Shown here: one piece after another, positions 45,286 through 56,698 of the stretch | Layout of the letters: every line of letters starts with the position of its first letter | Position numbering within the stretch: position 1 is the stretch's first letter | Origin: Methylocystis sp. | GTDB taxonomy: Bacteria > Pseudomonadota > Alphaproteobacteria > Rhizobiales > Beijerinckiaceae | NCBI GenBank assembly: GCA_022843525.1 | Contig: JALHNR010000001.1 | Location: 1-64,000, forward strand | Length of the DNA stretch: 64,000 bases | Direction: 5' to 3' | The notes under the pieces: model-generated | The model's database searches: none | Told to the model about the DNA's origin: nothing | What the model saw: only the letters and a program-made list of their open reading frames with translations | Translations under genes and position numbers: made by a program

Positions 45286-45289
<4 letters not shown>
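45005..45289 (-). CDS. atpQ: N-ATPase accessory protein AtpQ (AtpI-like)
   Basis: From ATG 45289 the product has 94 residues: a basic cytoplasmic start (AVKRRRERRARWRQEGERPL) and two membrane helices (LAMIGVLGWTIVAPTLLG and FWTLGLLVAGLALGCTLAW). This is the AtpQ/AtpI-type protein of N-ATPase operons, which may assist magnesium uptake or rotor assembly. It overlaps atpC by four bases. A relic of a second copy lies at 63135-63338. Confidence 0.88.
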
Positions 45290-47270
<1,981 letters not shown>

Positions 47271-47392
47271 AGCAGTTCTTGACAAGGGGTCAAGCAGGGC
47301 TTTGGCGAGCAAATTGCAACCTCGAGCGAGGGGGTCCTCAGTTGATTGTCGAAATCGTAACGCAAGCGGACAGCCGGTTGTGGCCGCAGCGA

Positions 47393-47990
47393 TCAGTTTG
47401 ATGAATTGTATTTGCGGCCGACTGCGCCGTCGTGACGCTGCGATCGGCGCCGGGCAAGCGTCAGAGGAGTGCGTGGCTTCGGGATCCTGTGGATGAAATT
47501 GTATCGCGCGACCTGATAGCTTGGATCGAAGCCGTAGAAGTTGAGCCGCATGCGAGCAAGCTCTTCAGCGCGATAGGCCGCGAGCGGCTTTCCGCTTCTT
47601 CGGCTTCGCACCGCCGGCGCTTGTCGGCAAACCGCGCGTCGAATCCCTTATCCCTCGAGAGCGCGTGGGCGAGCGACGCGATCGCGGCCGGATCCGCGCG
47701 CGCCGAAGACAGCAGGATGCGAGCGATCAGCAATGCGAGCGATCAGCCGAGTCGGCGGGCGTCCACGACGCGCAGCGGCAGTCGCGCCTGCGTGATCCGG
47801 CGCGCGTCCCTCTCCACTCTCGAATGAACTCAAATAAGTTGCGTGAATCTTGCGCTCTAGCCGTTCAGGAAATTCAGGCCCGCAGCTTCGCCGAGCGCGA
47901 AGCCATCGCAGGGTAGCGCGCCTACACTGAGACCATGCGCTCGCCGAACGATGCCGTGAAGGCGAATATCGCCGCCGAAAACGAGCGCGA
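47393..47990 (-). pseudogene. HypX/HoxX-like hydrogenase maturation relic
   Basis: One minus-strand frame ends with RSGKPLAAYRAEELARMRLN then FYGFDPSYQVARYNFIHRIP, which closely resembles the conserved C-terminus of HypX/HoxX proteins. Just upstream a different frame gives ALSRDKGFDARFADKRRR, fitting the region before it, and further upstream short pieces occur in changing frames with stops. HypX supplies carbon monoxide ligand for NiFe-hydrogenase maturation. No hydrogenase structural gene is in the window, so this is a leftover. Confidence 0.5.
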
Positions 47991-48093
47991 GAGAGACCGC
48001 GGCCGAAGGATAACGGCCAATGACGTCGCGCGCGCGAGGGCGGGCCGGTGCCTATGACCGGGCGGCGATCATGCGCGATGCGCACAGACAACG

Positions 48094-48405
48094 CTAAAAG
48101 GTCGGGGCCCCCAGCCCCACACCGCCCTCGCCCTGTTCGCCAACATAGCCATAATAGGCTGGCGGGCGGCCATAGGCTGCGGCGCCCATGGTCCCGCCAT
48201 AACCGCCATAGGCGTACGTCGCCGGCCGCGCGCAACCGTATCGCGCCCATCCGCGAGGCCTATGCCAGTCCTTGGGCCAGCCGGAATGCCAGCCGTAGTT
48301 CCGGGCGCCCCGGTAATGTGCGTCCGCCATGCTAGGGAGACCGACCCCCGCGCAAGTCGCGATCGCGGTCGCCAGGGCCAGACTTTTGATGCGGTTCGAG
48401 GACAT
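48094..48405 (-). CDS. Secreted Gly/Tyr-rich protein
   Basis: From ATG 48405 (AGGAAGAG ahead) the product has 103 residues: a signal peptide (IKSLALATAIATCAGVGLPS then MADA) and a mature part rich in Trp, His, Tyr and Gly (HYRGARNYGWHSGWPKDWHR, YAYGGYGGTMGAAAYGRPPA). Such low-complexity exported proteins are common in Rhizobiales; function is unknown. A longer frame upstream has poor composition. Confidence 0.6.
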   Translation of the reverse strand: MSSNRIKSLALATAIATCAGVGLPSMADAHYRGARNYGWHSGWPKDWHRPRGWARYGCARPATYAYGGYGGTMGAAAYGRPPAYYGYVGEQGEGGVGLGAPTF

Positions 48406-48743
48406 ATGCTCTTCCTGCCAAACGAAATCCCGTCGCTCCGGGATCACCACCGCGGCGTTGAGATCGCACCGAGATTGCGGGGTAAATTGGATTGAACGGC
48501 GCTTTGTCAAGCGCGGCAGCAGGAGGTCTTGAGCCCCGCGTGCGCCTGCGGCGGGCGGACTAGCTTCTAGGTGCGCAGAAGAGACCGTCGGGCTCAACAC
48601 CGGGGCCATGGGCACTAAACTTGTGGCGCAAGATTGCGGCTGGTCGATCAGGTCGGTAAGGCGGATGTAGCTCAGCCCATGAGAGTTGTTGTTTAAAGCG
48701 TCTGCGTCCACGAGACCGCGAGGAGGTCTGTGGCATCCTCGTC

Positions 48744-49268
48744 GCCGACCGAGAGGGCGACCGCACACACACCGAGGTCCAGGCTTGGCTCAAGGATCTC
48801 GGGCGGGAGCTTGATCACGAGGTTTGGGTAGCCGCCAACGATCGCGGCCCACAACGGAGGACAGCTGGGCGCGGAATGCTTGGACTCGCTTCCTGTTTCA
48901 ATAGAAAACGCCCCGAGCGTGGACTCGATCCGTCTCATTGACATCCAGTGGATCGATAGGGACCGCACTCGCGTGATGGCGGCGTTCGAAGTAGGGCATA
49001 TAACGTCAATCTACTCCGGCATCGTCTGCATGCTCGATCTTGCTTTGAGCAGCGATCTGCATGCGGCAGACGGGCTCTTTCTCGTTGCGCCCGATGCGCG
49101 TGAAGGAGAGGTTCGTGCGCAGCTCCGGCGGCCTGCGTCAGTCGCGTCGCCGATTTGCAGGTGCGCTACTTACCATATGACGATCTGGAAAAGCACCGCG
49201 ACGCTATCGCTTGCTTCGGAACGGGAATTAAGGGCATCCAGGCCATTTCACGAGCACTGTCACACTAA
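48744..49268 (+). pseudogene. Truncated, frameshifted copy of the nuclease-like gene
   Basis: The reading ADREGDRTHTEVQAWL at the start, then after a frame change DSIRLIDIQWIDRDRTRVMA and TSIYSGIVCMLDLALS, then after another change DLQVRYLPYD and FGTGIKGIQA, follows residues about 248-420 of the intact gene at 53287-54552. The N-terminal 60% is missing. It is thus a partial duplicate of the same gene family. Confidence 0.75.
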
Positions 49269-49289
49269 AGGTTAAGGGTTCGGTTACGC

Positions 49290-49770
49290 TCGCGTCTCGA
49301 CCGTGGGGCAGACCCTCGAAGCGTAGCTCGAACAGCTGAGGACCGCCGGCTTCGCGATAATCCATCGGGAAGGTTCGGGCGCGAAGGCGGACTGCAAGGA
49401 TTTGGGGAGGCTTCTCAAGTTCCGTGCTTCCGGCGACGCTATGCGATAATCAGGATCGAGTGCCTCGCCGGCCGACTTTCGAGTCGTTCGCGATCGTCAA
49501 ACGCATCGTGGGCGTGGGCGGACAGTTCCGGGAGCTTTGCCGAACCATGGCCGGACACCTCCATAAGCACGGACGGCTGATGATCGGCGTGATAGACGGC
49601 CTGGCCGATGTGGGCGCCTGACTTGATCCGCACATGTACCAGCGAAGGGCGGGCGTGGGCAAGGGAGCGCGGCCAGCACGTGGGCGAGACCGGCGAAGAT
49701 GACCCTCGCGCAGAAACAGGAGGCCGGCCGACGGCGAGCAGACGGGGAATCCGTGGCCGATCTTGCCCGC
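49290..49770 (+). pseudogene. Tn3-type resolvase (serine recombinase) relic
   Basis: Pieces in changing frames follow a resolvase: TVGQTLEA-LEQLRTAGFAII, HREGSGAKADCKDLGRLLKF, then PTFESFAIVKRIVGVGGQF, HKHGRLMIGVIDGLADV and RDLIRTCTSEGRAWARERGQ. Stops interrupt after TLEA, after AMR and after ADV. The N-terminal catalytic Ser region is not seen. The fragment is a remnant of a transposon or plasmid-resolution gene. Confidence 0.6.
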
Positions 49771-50118
49771 TTCTGGCGGTAGTAGCGCCGACGCCATCTA
49801 CAAGGCCGCCGCGAATGGCTGAGGCCATGCGGTGGCGAACAAGCGCAACACCGGCCTGACCGAGTTCGTGCGCCGCGAGGCCTTCGAGTCGACCGAAGCC
49901 GAAGTGCTCAGCCGGCCCGACCCCGCAGCAGTCAGGCTTCTCGGCCGGCTCGCTTTCGAGAAGGATTATCTGGGAAAGGGGACGCCGCATCCCAGCGCAC
50001 CCGATGAAACGCGAGAACAGAGAACAATTTGTCCGATTCTGGGCTCTCTCACGAACTCACGCACCTTATTCGCCAGAGGGCAAGGTCGCGTCGGAGACGA
50101 AGGTCATTGGGTGCACTG
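49771..50118. other. Stretch without recognised gene
   Basis: A plus-strand frame from about 49832 (KRNTGLTEFVRREAFESTEA, then VRLLGRLAFEKDYLGKG) has protein-like composition, and just before it another frame reads PASGGSSADAIYKAAANG. They may be parts of one broken gene, but I do not recognise the family. Confidence 0.35.
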
Positions 50119-50544
50119 ATGATCGCCACGTATTCGGAAGCTCATCGACGACTGAATCACCTTCTTGGATTCTTCTTCGTTAGCTGCGCGGTAGAGATTC
50201 TCCTTGGCGTCATCCATCGCAATTGGTGGCTTGCAGCTGTTTGGTTGGTGGCGGGATCCATAGGCGGTGTAATTAGAGTCGCGGTGAGCCAGAGCGCCGT
50301 CACTCCCAGCACCCCCGAAAACAATGAATTTGCCAATGAGCTTGCCGACCAGCGTGCGTTCACCGGCAAATTTCTGAAGTTCACCAGTCTACTCGCGGCG
50401 ACTGTGCTGGCAGCTGGGTTCGCACTTGGGAATCCGTGGTGGGGCAACCTGCTCGCCGCCGTTATTACATGGTTCGCAAGCATGTTCGGTATAGCGATGC
50501 TATGCGCCCCTCGAAAAAATGGAGAGAGGGACGTAGTCGAATAG
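50119..50544 (+). CDS. Membrane protein, paralog of 61090-61521
   Basis: From ATG 50119 the product has 141 residues: IATYSEAHRRLNHLLGFFFV at the start, three to four hydrophobic helices, a polar loop (TPENNEFANELADQRAFTGK) and an end APRKNGERDVVE. The pattern resembles small membrane proteins encoded near transposons, of unknown role. A second, frameshifted copy on the opposite strand is at 61090-61521. Confidence 0.55.
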   Translation: MIATYSEAHRRLNHLLGFFFVSCAVEILLGVIHRNWWLAAVWLVAGSIGGVIRVAVSQSAVTPSTPENNEFANELADQRAFTGKFLKFTSLLAATVLAAGFALGNPWWGNLLAAVITWFASMFGIAMLCAPRKNGERDVVE

Positions 50545-50550
50545 CAATCT

Positions 50551-50690
50551 TTGCAGCTGACCGAAAATATTGATTGATTTCAGTCAGTTGTTATTCCTTT
50601 GCATTTACGAGATTTGAGGGGATCACGATGGCCTGGACAAAAATCACCGGCGGAAAGATCAGCGTGACGGACTGCGTTACACAAGTCCCC
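50551..50690 (+). repeat. IS5 terminal fragment
   Basis: The bases match the start of the intact IS5 at 52178-53104 read on its own strand: the terminal GCTGACCGAAAATATTG, then a short leader and ATGGCCTGGAC with reading MAWTKIT. The match ends near 50690, so only about 140 bases remain of this copy. Confidence 0.7.
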
Positions 50691-51002
50691 AGTGAGTCAG
50701 GAATCATAGTCTTTGATGTAAGAGTCTTCTCTGATTGGGGTCGTCAGAGTCAAGCTGCTCCTGTTCTTACATCCGCGATCGGTGGCTTTTCGTTCCCGTA
50801 GGTTACTCGCTTCTCTTCGCGGTCGGCGCGAAGGCCGCCGCATGATGGGGTCAGAAGAGCAAAACGTCTCAATCTGTTTTACGACCTTGCCGGCTTACGC
50901 CGGCAGGCTCAGGACTCTAAACGAGATCGCTTTGCCCATCGTCCCCACGGGAACGACGCCTTCCGCTCGCGCGGATTCGAATTCCAGCTGGTTCACTCTC
51001 TT
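50691..51002. other. No gene seen between IS5 fragment and IS110 relic
   Basis: Only short frames with poor composition occur here. The sequence probably derives from the flanks of the two mobile elements. Confidence 0.4.
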
Positions 51003-52065
51003 TTATGCGGTTGCGGCGATCATCCTTGAGGCGCCAGCGGCAGAGGCCTTTTCACACCCGAACCGGAACTCAGCGCCGTCGATCCACATCCGATGGAGGA
51101 TGGTCGCAAGCTTGCGGGCGATGGCGACCCGGGCTCTCGCCATGCCGCGACGCTTGGCGACCGCCATGCCCCAGGCGCCAAGCTCGACCATTTCTTGCTG
51201 CTTACCAGAAGCGAATGCGCCGCCTCATAAAGAGCCGTGCGCGCCAGTTCGTCGCCGCATCGGCTGACACGCCCTTGGACGTCAGTTTCGCCAGATTGAT
51301 AGCGTCGCGGAGTTAGCCCTAGGTGAGCGCCGACATCCCGGGATTTTCCGAACCGTTCCGGCTGATCGATCGTCGCTCGGAAAGCCAGAGCCGTCAGGGG
51401 ACCAACGCCCGGAGCGCTCATCAAGCGCCGGCAGATGGGCTCATCCCGCACGACGTCGAGAATCAGTTTGGTCAGTCTCGCGAACTCGCGCAGCATCACG
51501 CCGAGAATTTCGAGCAGAGGGTCGATCATGCGCGCCAGAGCATCATCGCCCCCGATCAGCTCTCGGGCGCGGACGATAAAGTCCTTTCGCGCCGGCGTTC
51601 CAAGTTTGAGGCCGGTTTCGCGCAAGATCGCCCGAACCACGTTCTCAATCGACCGCATCTCGTTGAGAACAGTTCGGCGCGCGATCAGCGGCGAACACCA
51701 GGAACGACATGTCGATGTCTTTACGTGTACCGCACGGAACCATCCGGTCCGCATGATTTGCGCGATAGCGCGCGCATCGTTGCGGTCGGTCTTGTTCGGC
51801 ATGGCGCCCATGGCCGCCTTAGCTCGTCGCGACTCGATGCAGATCGCTGGCCACCCGGCGGCTTTCAACTCGCCATGCAGCCACGCCGTCAATGAACAAG
51901 CCTCCAACCTAAACGCTCAAGCGGCAGGCCGAGGGTCGAGAAAAGAGCGTCGAGCGCTTCCGGTTCGCTGGCGGCGCGCGCCTCCTTGAGGATTTGTCCA
52001 GTCTCTTCGACCACGCAAATCGCCGTCTCTTCCAATGACACGTCCAGTCCGGCAAAATACTTCAT
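51003..52065 (-). pseudogene. IS110-family transposase, frameshifted
   Basis: Starting at ATG 52065 (AGGAAGGGG ahead) the first frame gives KYFAGLDVSLEETAICVVEE, the RuvC-like start of IS110 transposases with catalytic Asp. A frame change near 51900 leads to PNKTDRNDARAIAQIMRTGW and the C-terminal Tnp_20 region SAPGVGPLTALAFRATID then DVGAHLGLTPRRYQSGETD. A second change near 51190 leads to [20 protein letters not shown]. At least two frameshifts make it inactive. Confidence 0.8.
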
Positions 52066-52177
52066 GGCCGCCCCTTCCTGATGCTCGTGGCGATTCGACA
52101 CCGACCACGTTCTCACATCTCGATAGGAGCAGCCGCCTTCAACATCCCTCGGCCGAGACCCCAATCACCCCATCTGA

Positions 52178-53104
52178 CTGACTCGAAATGATCCTGTTTG
52201 CTGTCAAGTCCTTGCGATGCGTCGCGTGAGAGTGCGGACATGTGCGACGAGGACCCATGCGACCGCGCTGGCGATTGTGGCCTCGAAGTCCTTGGCGAGG
52301 CGGCGGCAGCGACCGAGCCAAGCGAAAGTCCTTTCGACGACCCAGCGGCGCGGTAGGATTTCGAATCGCTTTGCTGCATCCGAGCGCTTGATGATTTCCA
52401 GCATCCACGATCCTTTGCCCTTGAGCGCGGCGCGTAGCTTGTCGCCGGCATAGCCGCCGTCGGCGAAGACATGACGCAACCAAGGATAAAGCGCGCGGAT
52501 CGAAGAGAGAACGCGCGGCGCGCCGTCGCGGTCCTGGATGTCGGCTTCATGCACCACGAGACCAACGAGGTTTCCTTGCGTGTCGGTGACGATATGGCGC
52601 TTGCGTCCCTTGATCTTTTTGCCCGCGTCGAACCCGCGAGGCCCGCCGCTTTCCGTGGTCTTTGCCGACTGGCTGTCGATGACGCCAGCGGTCGGGCTCG
52701 CCTCGCGTCCCTCTTTCTCGCGCGCCGCCATGACCAAGGCGTGATTGATGCTCGCAAACACGCCCGCGCGCGACCACGCGTAGAAATAGCCCTGCACGGT
52801 CGAGTAAGGCGGAAACTCTTTCGGCAATTGCCGCCACTGGCAGCCCGTAGAGGCCATATAGAGGATCGCGTTCACGACGGATCGCAAGTTGGTTTCGCGC
52901 GGACGGCCTAGCGGCGACGCCGGCGGCAAAAGCGGCTCGATCAGCGCCCATTCAGCGTCCATCAAATGACTTGCGTAACGCAGTCCGTCACGCCGATACT
53001 TGCGCCGGGTGATTTCAGTCCAGGCCATCGTGCTTCCCTCGAATCTCGCAAATCCGAAGGAATCACAACCTGCTGAAATCACTCAATAACATTTTCGGTC
53101 AGCC
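52178..53104 (-). mobile_element. IS5-family insertion sequence
   Basis: The ends carry related inverted sequences (CTGACTCGAAATG at the left; GGCTGACCGAAAATG at the right, read inward). TCTGA occurs on both outer sides (52173-52177 and 53105-53109) as a possible target duplication. It carries one intact transposase. A terminal fragment of a sister copy is at 50551-50690. Confidence 0.7.
52204..53028 (-). CDS. IS5-family transposase
   Basis: From ATG 53028 the product has 274 residues. It has the N-terminal DUF4096-like part (LMDAEWALIEPLLPP then GCQWRQLPKEFPPYSTVQGY) and a DDE core with Asp in TAGVIDSQSAKT, Asp in HVFADGGYAGD and Glu in RRWVVERTFAWLGR. The frame is intact, so the element could be active. 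Confidence 0.88.
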   Translation of the reverse strand: MAWTEITRRKYRRDGLRYASHLMDAEWALIEPLLPPASPLGRPRETNLRSVVNAILYMASTGCQWRQLPKEFPPYSTVQGYFYAWSRAGVFASINHALVMAAREKEGREASPTAGVIDSQSAKTTESGGPRGFDAGKKIKGRKRHIVTDTQGNLVGLVVHEADIQDRDGAPRVLSSIRALYPWLRHVFADGGYAGDKLRAALKGKGSWMLEIIKRSDAAKRFEILPRRWVVERTFAWLGRCRRLAKDFEATIASAVAWVLVAHVRTLTRRIART

Positions 53105-53114
53105 TCTGAGCAGG

Positions 53115-53172
53115 CGCAGAATACCTTTACAAATTAATTGGTTCAAGCGATTGTCCGAGGACAATCGGAGGG
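53115..53172. promoter_or_regulatory. Palindrome block upstream of nuclease-like gene
   Basis: CGATTGTCC (53148-53156) and GGACAATCG (53159-53167) form a perfect 9-2-9 inverted repeat. The block with its flank (GGTTCAAG and the AT-rich part before it) matches the one in front of atpD at 47214-47270. It lies 120 bases before the nuclease-like gene. Confidence 0.4.
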
Positions 53173-53286
53173 GTCGGTTGTTGATTGAAGCGCCGATAAT
53201 CAATCTGTGACAAACCGAGCTGAGGCGCAATTCTTTCTTCGGGCTCTCAAGATGCGGAATAACCTAGCGCTTGACGGAGCATTTTC

Positions 53287-54552
53287 TTGTCTGATCTCCT
53301 TCGCGTCCTGATCGGACGTTGGCGAGACGATCCTGGCTCGACCTACCGGACATGGTTCCTATGGGAGGAGCGCCTCAAGAATTTCCGCTCCATCCGACGG
53401 GGAATCGCGCAGATTGTCGCGGAAATCGAGGCTGGCACGTTCGGGAACGTATACAAAGGCTCTTCACTCGAGACGATCGTCGCCTCGATCGCCGAGCAGC
53501 GGCAAATATTCAAAGGCGCCGACCACGCTTTCTTGTGGAAACCAAAGCTTCGGATCCCCGATATTTACGAGAACCAAGCGAACCAACAGGCGTTCGGGCG
53601 CCTGCTTCACCACTGCTCGTGCTGCAGCACGGAGAAAGAGATCATCGTCGGAATCGAAACAATAGACCGTCTCGGGATTAAAGGACTCGGGCCGGCGGTC
53701 GCAAATCTTCTCTACTTCTTGCACCCGACCGTAATGCCGCCGTTCAATACGGCCATCGTCAACGGTTTCAACGCCGTCACGGGCTCGAAGGTGAAACTTG
53801 GTCGCTGGGATCAATATCTCGCGATGCGGGCTGGCATGCTGCGTCTGAACCAGAATTACCGCGATCTTCTGTCGAATGATCTCGGCGCCATTGCGGGCTT
53901 TCTTTTCGATGTTGGCTGCGGCCGTTTTTCCGCGCCCCCAGTTCTAGGCGATAATCTGGCGCTCGATGCTTGGCTCGCCGAGTTGTCGAAAACGCGTGAG
54001 GCGGCCAAGAAATTTGAAGGTTCAATCGCTGCCGACCGAGAGGGCGATCGTACACATACAGAGGTCCAGGCGTGGCTCAGGGATCTGGGCCGGGCGCTCG
54101 ACTACGAGGTGTGGATCGCCGCCAATGACCGAGGGCGAATTCATGACGGCAGGATGCTGGGGGCCGGGTGTCTGAATTGCCTCCCAAATTCGCTCGAACG
54201 CATGCCTGGCGCGGAATCGATCCGCTTGATCGACGTCCTCTGGATCGATCCCGATAGAGCGCGTGTCATGGCGGCTTTCGAAGTCGAGCATACGACGTCG
54301 ATCTATTCCGGGATCATCCGCATGCTCGATCTAGCGCTGAGCGGGCTGCACGCGACTGACGGCCTCTTTCTGGTCGCGCCTGACGCGCGCGAGGGCGAGG
54401 TTCGGGCGCAACTCCAAAGACCGGCGTTCAGCCGTGTGCGCGATCTACAGGTGCGTTATCTACCTTATGGCGAGCTGCAAAAAAACCGCGATGCTATCGC
54501 GCGATTCGGAACGGGAATTAAGGGTGTCCAGGCCGTTTCCCGACTATTGTAG
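53287..54552 (+). CDS. Candidate PD-(D/E)XK nuclease, hypothetical
   Basis: The 421-residue protein starts at TTG 53287 with GGAG eight bases ahead. The N-terminal two thirds are helical, with a Cys pair region HHCSCCSTEKE (about 108-118) and LGIKGLGPAVANLLYFLHP, a helix-hairpin-helix-like segment. The C-terminal domain has RLIDVLWIDPDRARVMAAFE then VEHTTSIYSGIIRMLDLALS; spacing of Asp (IDVLWID) and the Glu in FEVEH fits a PD-(D/E)XK nuclease core, as in solitary restriction-like proteins. No methylase gene is nearby. A truncated copy is at 48744-49268. Function is an inference. Confidence 0.55.
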   Translation: MSDLLRVLIGRWRDDPGSTYRTWFLWEERLKNFRSIRRGIAQIVAEIEAGTFGNVYKGSSLETIVASIAEQRQIFKGADHAFLWKPKLRIPDIYENQANQQAFGRLLHHCSCCSTEKEIIVGIETIDRLGIKGLGPAVANLLYFLHPTVMPPFNTAIVNGFNAVTGSKVKLGRWDQYLAMRAGMLRLNQNYRDLLSNDLGAIAGFLFDVGCGRFSAPPVLGDNLALDAWLAELSKTREAAKKFEGSIAADREGDRTHTEVQAWLRDLGRALDYEVWIAANDRGRIHDGRMLGAGCLNCLPNSLERMPGAESIRLIDVLWIDPDRARVMAAFEVEHTTSIYSGIIRMLDLALSGLHATDGLFLVAPDAREGEVRAQLQRPAFSRVRDLQVRYLPYGELQKNRDAIARFGTGIKGVQAVSRLL

Positions 54553-54620
54553 GAATATGCCCGGCGCGAATCTCACGTCGACCAGCGAGCCGTGGATGGC
54601 GACGACATGGCCAGAAGCGG
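54552..54620 (-). pseudogene. atpD N-terminal relic of a second N-ATPase
   Basis: The minus strand reads GHVVAIHGSLVDVRFAPG, aligning with [18 protein letters not shown] of the intact atpD (12 of 18 residues identical). The rest of the gene is absent; the fragment abuts the end of the nuclease-like gene. Confidence 0.55.
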
Positions 54621-54960
54621 GAGCTGGTTTGATGGCGCGGCGCAATCAGCTGCATGGCGCGATGGTCGACGGGCCCCTCGCTTTCGACAACGCCGACTCC
54701 ACAGCTGCGGCCAAGGAGAAGGGCATTGTTTCAGAGGTCGCGGGCGACGCTGACATCTTGCTCGTCCCCGACCTTGTCTGTGGCAATATCCTCGTCAAGA
54801 ATCTTGGATATCTCGCGGGAGTCGTAATGGCTGGCGTCGTGGTTGGCCTCTCGGCCGCCCCTCATCCTGACGTCGCGGGCAGAAGCCCCCGCTTCGCGGA
54901 TCGCATCGTTGGCGCTGGCTGCTCTGATGTTCCACGGAAGGCCAAGGCTGCCCGACCGGC
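54621..54960 (+). pseudogene. Phosphate acetyl/butyryltransferase C-terminal relic
   Basis: The frame reads GAMVDGPLAFDNADSTAAAK, then EKGIVSEVAGDADILLVPDL and GNILVKNLGYLAG, the conserved end of phosphotransacetylases of the Pta/Ptb family. Near 54850 the frame shifts to PLILTSRAEAPASRIASLAL, the last conserved helix. The N-terminal half is absent. No acetate kinase gene is nearby. Confidence 0.65.
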
Positions 54961-56698
54961 CGCCGCCGCCCGAGGCGCATCCATGCTGTGTGCGCCTCAG
55001 CCAGACGCCGCCTGCTGTCCACTGCCGAGGTGAGCGAAATGCCCAACTGCCAACCTCTCGCGGCCGGAAAGCCTCTGGCCGGGACCGCCAGCCAGCCGAT
55101 AGGTTTCGACCAGCCTTTTGACGTTCCGACCGCCCAGCGGCGTGGAGGACGAACCGGAGACGAAAGGAAAAATCCCAACCCCTCCCCTGACGGGGCCTGC
55201 GGAATGTTACTGCGCCTTAATCTGACTTTGCGGCTCGCGGCCTTGGCGCTAGGGCTGATATCTGCAGGTCCATGTCTCAGCCAAGCGCCGCCCAGCGGGC
55301 ACGAAGCTCACCATCCCGGTCAAGCGCAAAAACGACCGGAAGCGCCGAAACCGGCCAGCCCGGGTCCAGCAGGCGAGATGGGCGGGATGGGCGAGATGAT
55401 GCGGGAGATGGGAGCGCCTCCGCGAAAAGAGTTATATCCCTCGCTGATGGCGCTTCCTTCAAACTTGTCGCCTGAGCAACGAAACGAGTTCCAGCAGAAG
55501 GCCCATGAGCGGATGACCGCAGGGATGGGACTTCTATCCGAAGCAGTGGAAGCGTTATCAAAATCGAACGCCGGCGACGACTTTTTCCAGGAGCAGGCCT
55601 TGGCGCGGGCGCGGCAGGGACTGCTCCAATTTGAAAGCGGCCTCGCGGCGCAGCGGGCCTTTACGGAAGAGAAAACTGCCGGAAGCGTAGCGCTCGGTTG
55701 GTTCCGCCGTGAGTTGGATCTTGCCGTGCCTCGGGCTGAAGAAGGACCGCAGACGCTGTTGGGGCTGTCGTGGTTCCATTATGCCACCATCGCCATTCTG
55801 GCGAGTTTTGCCGGCTCAATGATCTGGATCTCGGTTCAAAGGGCGAACAGAGCCCAAGCGTTATTGCGCGATCTAGCCTTCGCCAACCAGGCTTCTCCAT
55901 ATGCGCCCGCGGCAAGCCGACAGGCCCAAGCGGCAGGCGCGCCTCCTGCGGCGGCCGACGGGCCGTCGCCGTCTGCCGCGGTAGCGACCCCATATAAGGC
56001 GGTTGCGGCGACAACGCTTCCGGCGGGCCGCTGGTCGGGGCAGCTACGCGTCGCGCGAATGTTTCAGGAGACCGCCGATGTGCGCACGTTTCGTCTGGCT
56101 CACCCGGCCGAAGGCGATCTGCCCTTTGTCTTTCAGCCCGGCCAATTCTTGACCGTCTCCGTGGTAATCGAGGGCAGGGAAGCCAAACGTTCGTATTCAA
56201 TAGCTTCGTCGCCGTGTTGCCGCAGCTGGTGTGAGATCACGGTCAAGGCGGCGCCGCACGGCCTAGTTTCGAGTTTCTTGCATGAGCGGGTCAAGGTCAA
56301 AGATCTCATCGGGGCCTCGGGACCATATGGGAAATTCAGCTTCCGCGGCGCCGAAGCGCCCGATATCGTGCTGATCGCTGGCGGCGTGGGCGTCACGCCA
56401 CTGATGAGCGCACTACGTTACTTGACTGATCAGAGCTGGGCTGGCGAGATCTTTCTCATTTACGCCTGCGCGACAATGGCGGATGTAATCTACCGCGAAG
56501 AGCTCGAGTACCTCATCCGGCGGCATCCGAATTTGCACGTGACGACTGTGCTCAGCGACGAGCCTTCAGCGGGGTGGACCGGACCGCGTGGAAACATCAC
56601 CAAGGATTTGCTTATCCAAGCAGTCCCCAATTTAACGGCTCGCCGTGTGCATCTGTGCGGGCCGCCGCCCATGATGGAGGCGGTGAAGGCGATGCTAG

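Noticed and set aside
48661-48735. tRNA-like start GCGGATGTAGCTCAG
   Set aside because: Only the D-arm-like box is present; no anticodon arm, T-arm (GGTTCGA) or acceptor pairing follows, so it is probably chance.
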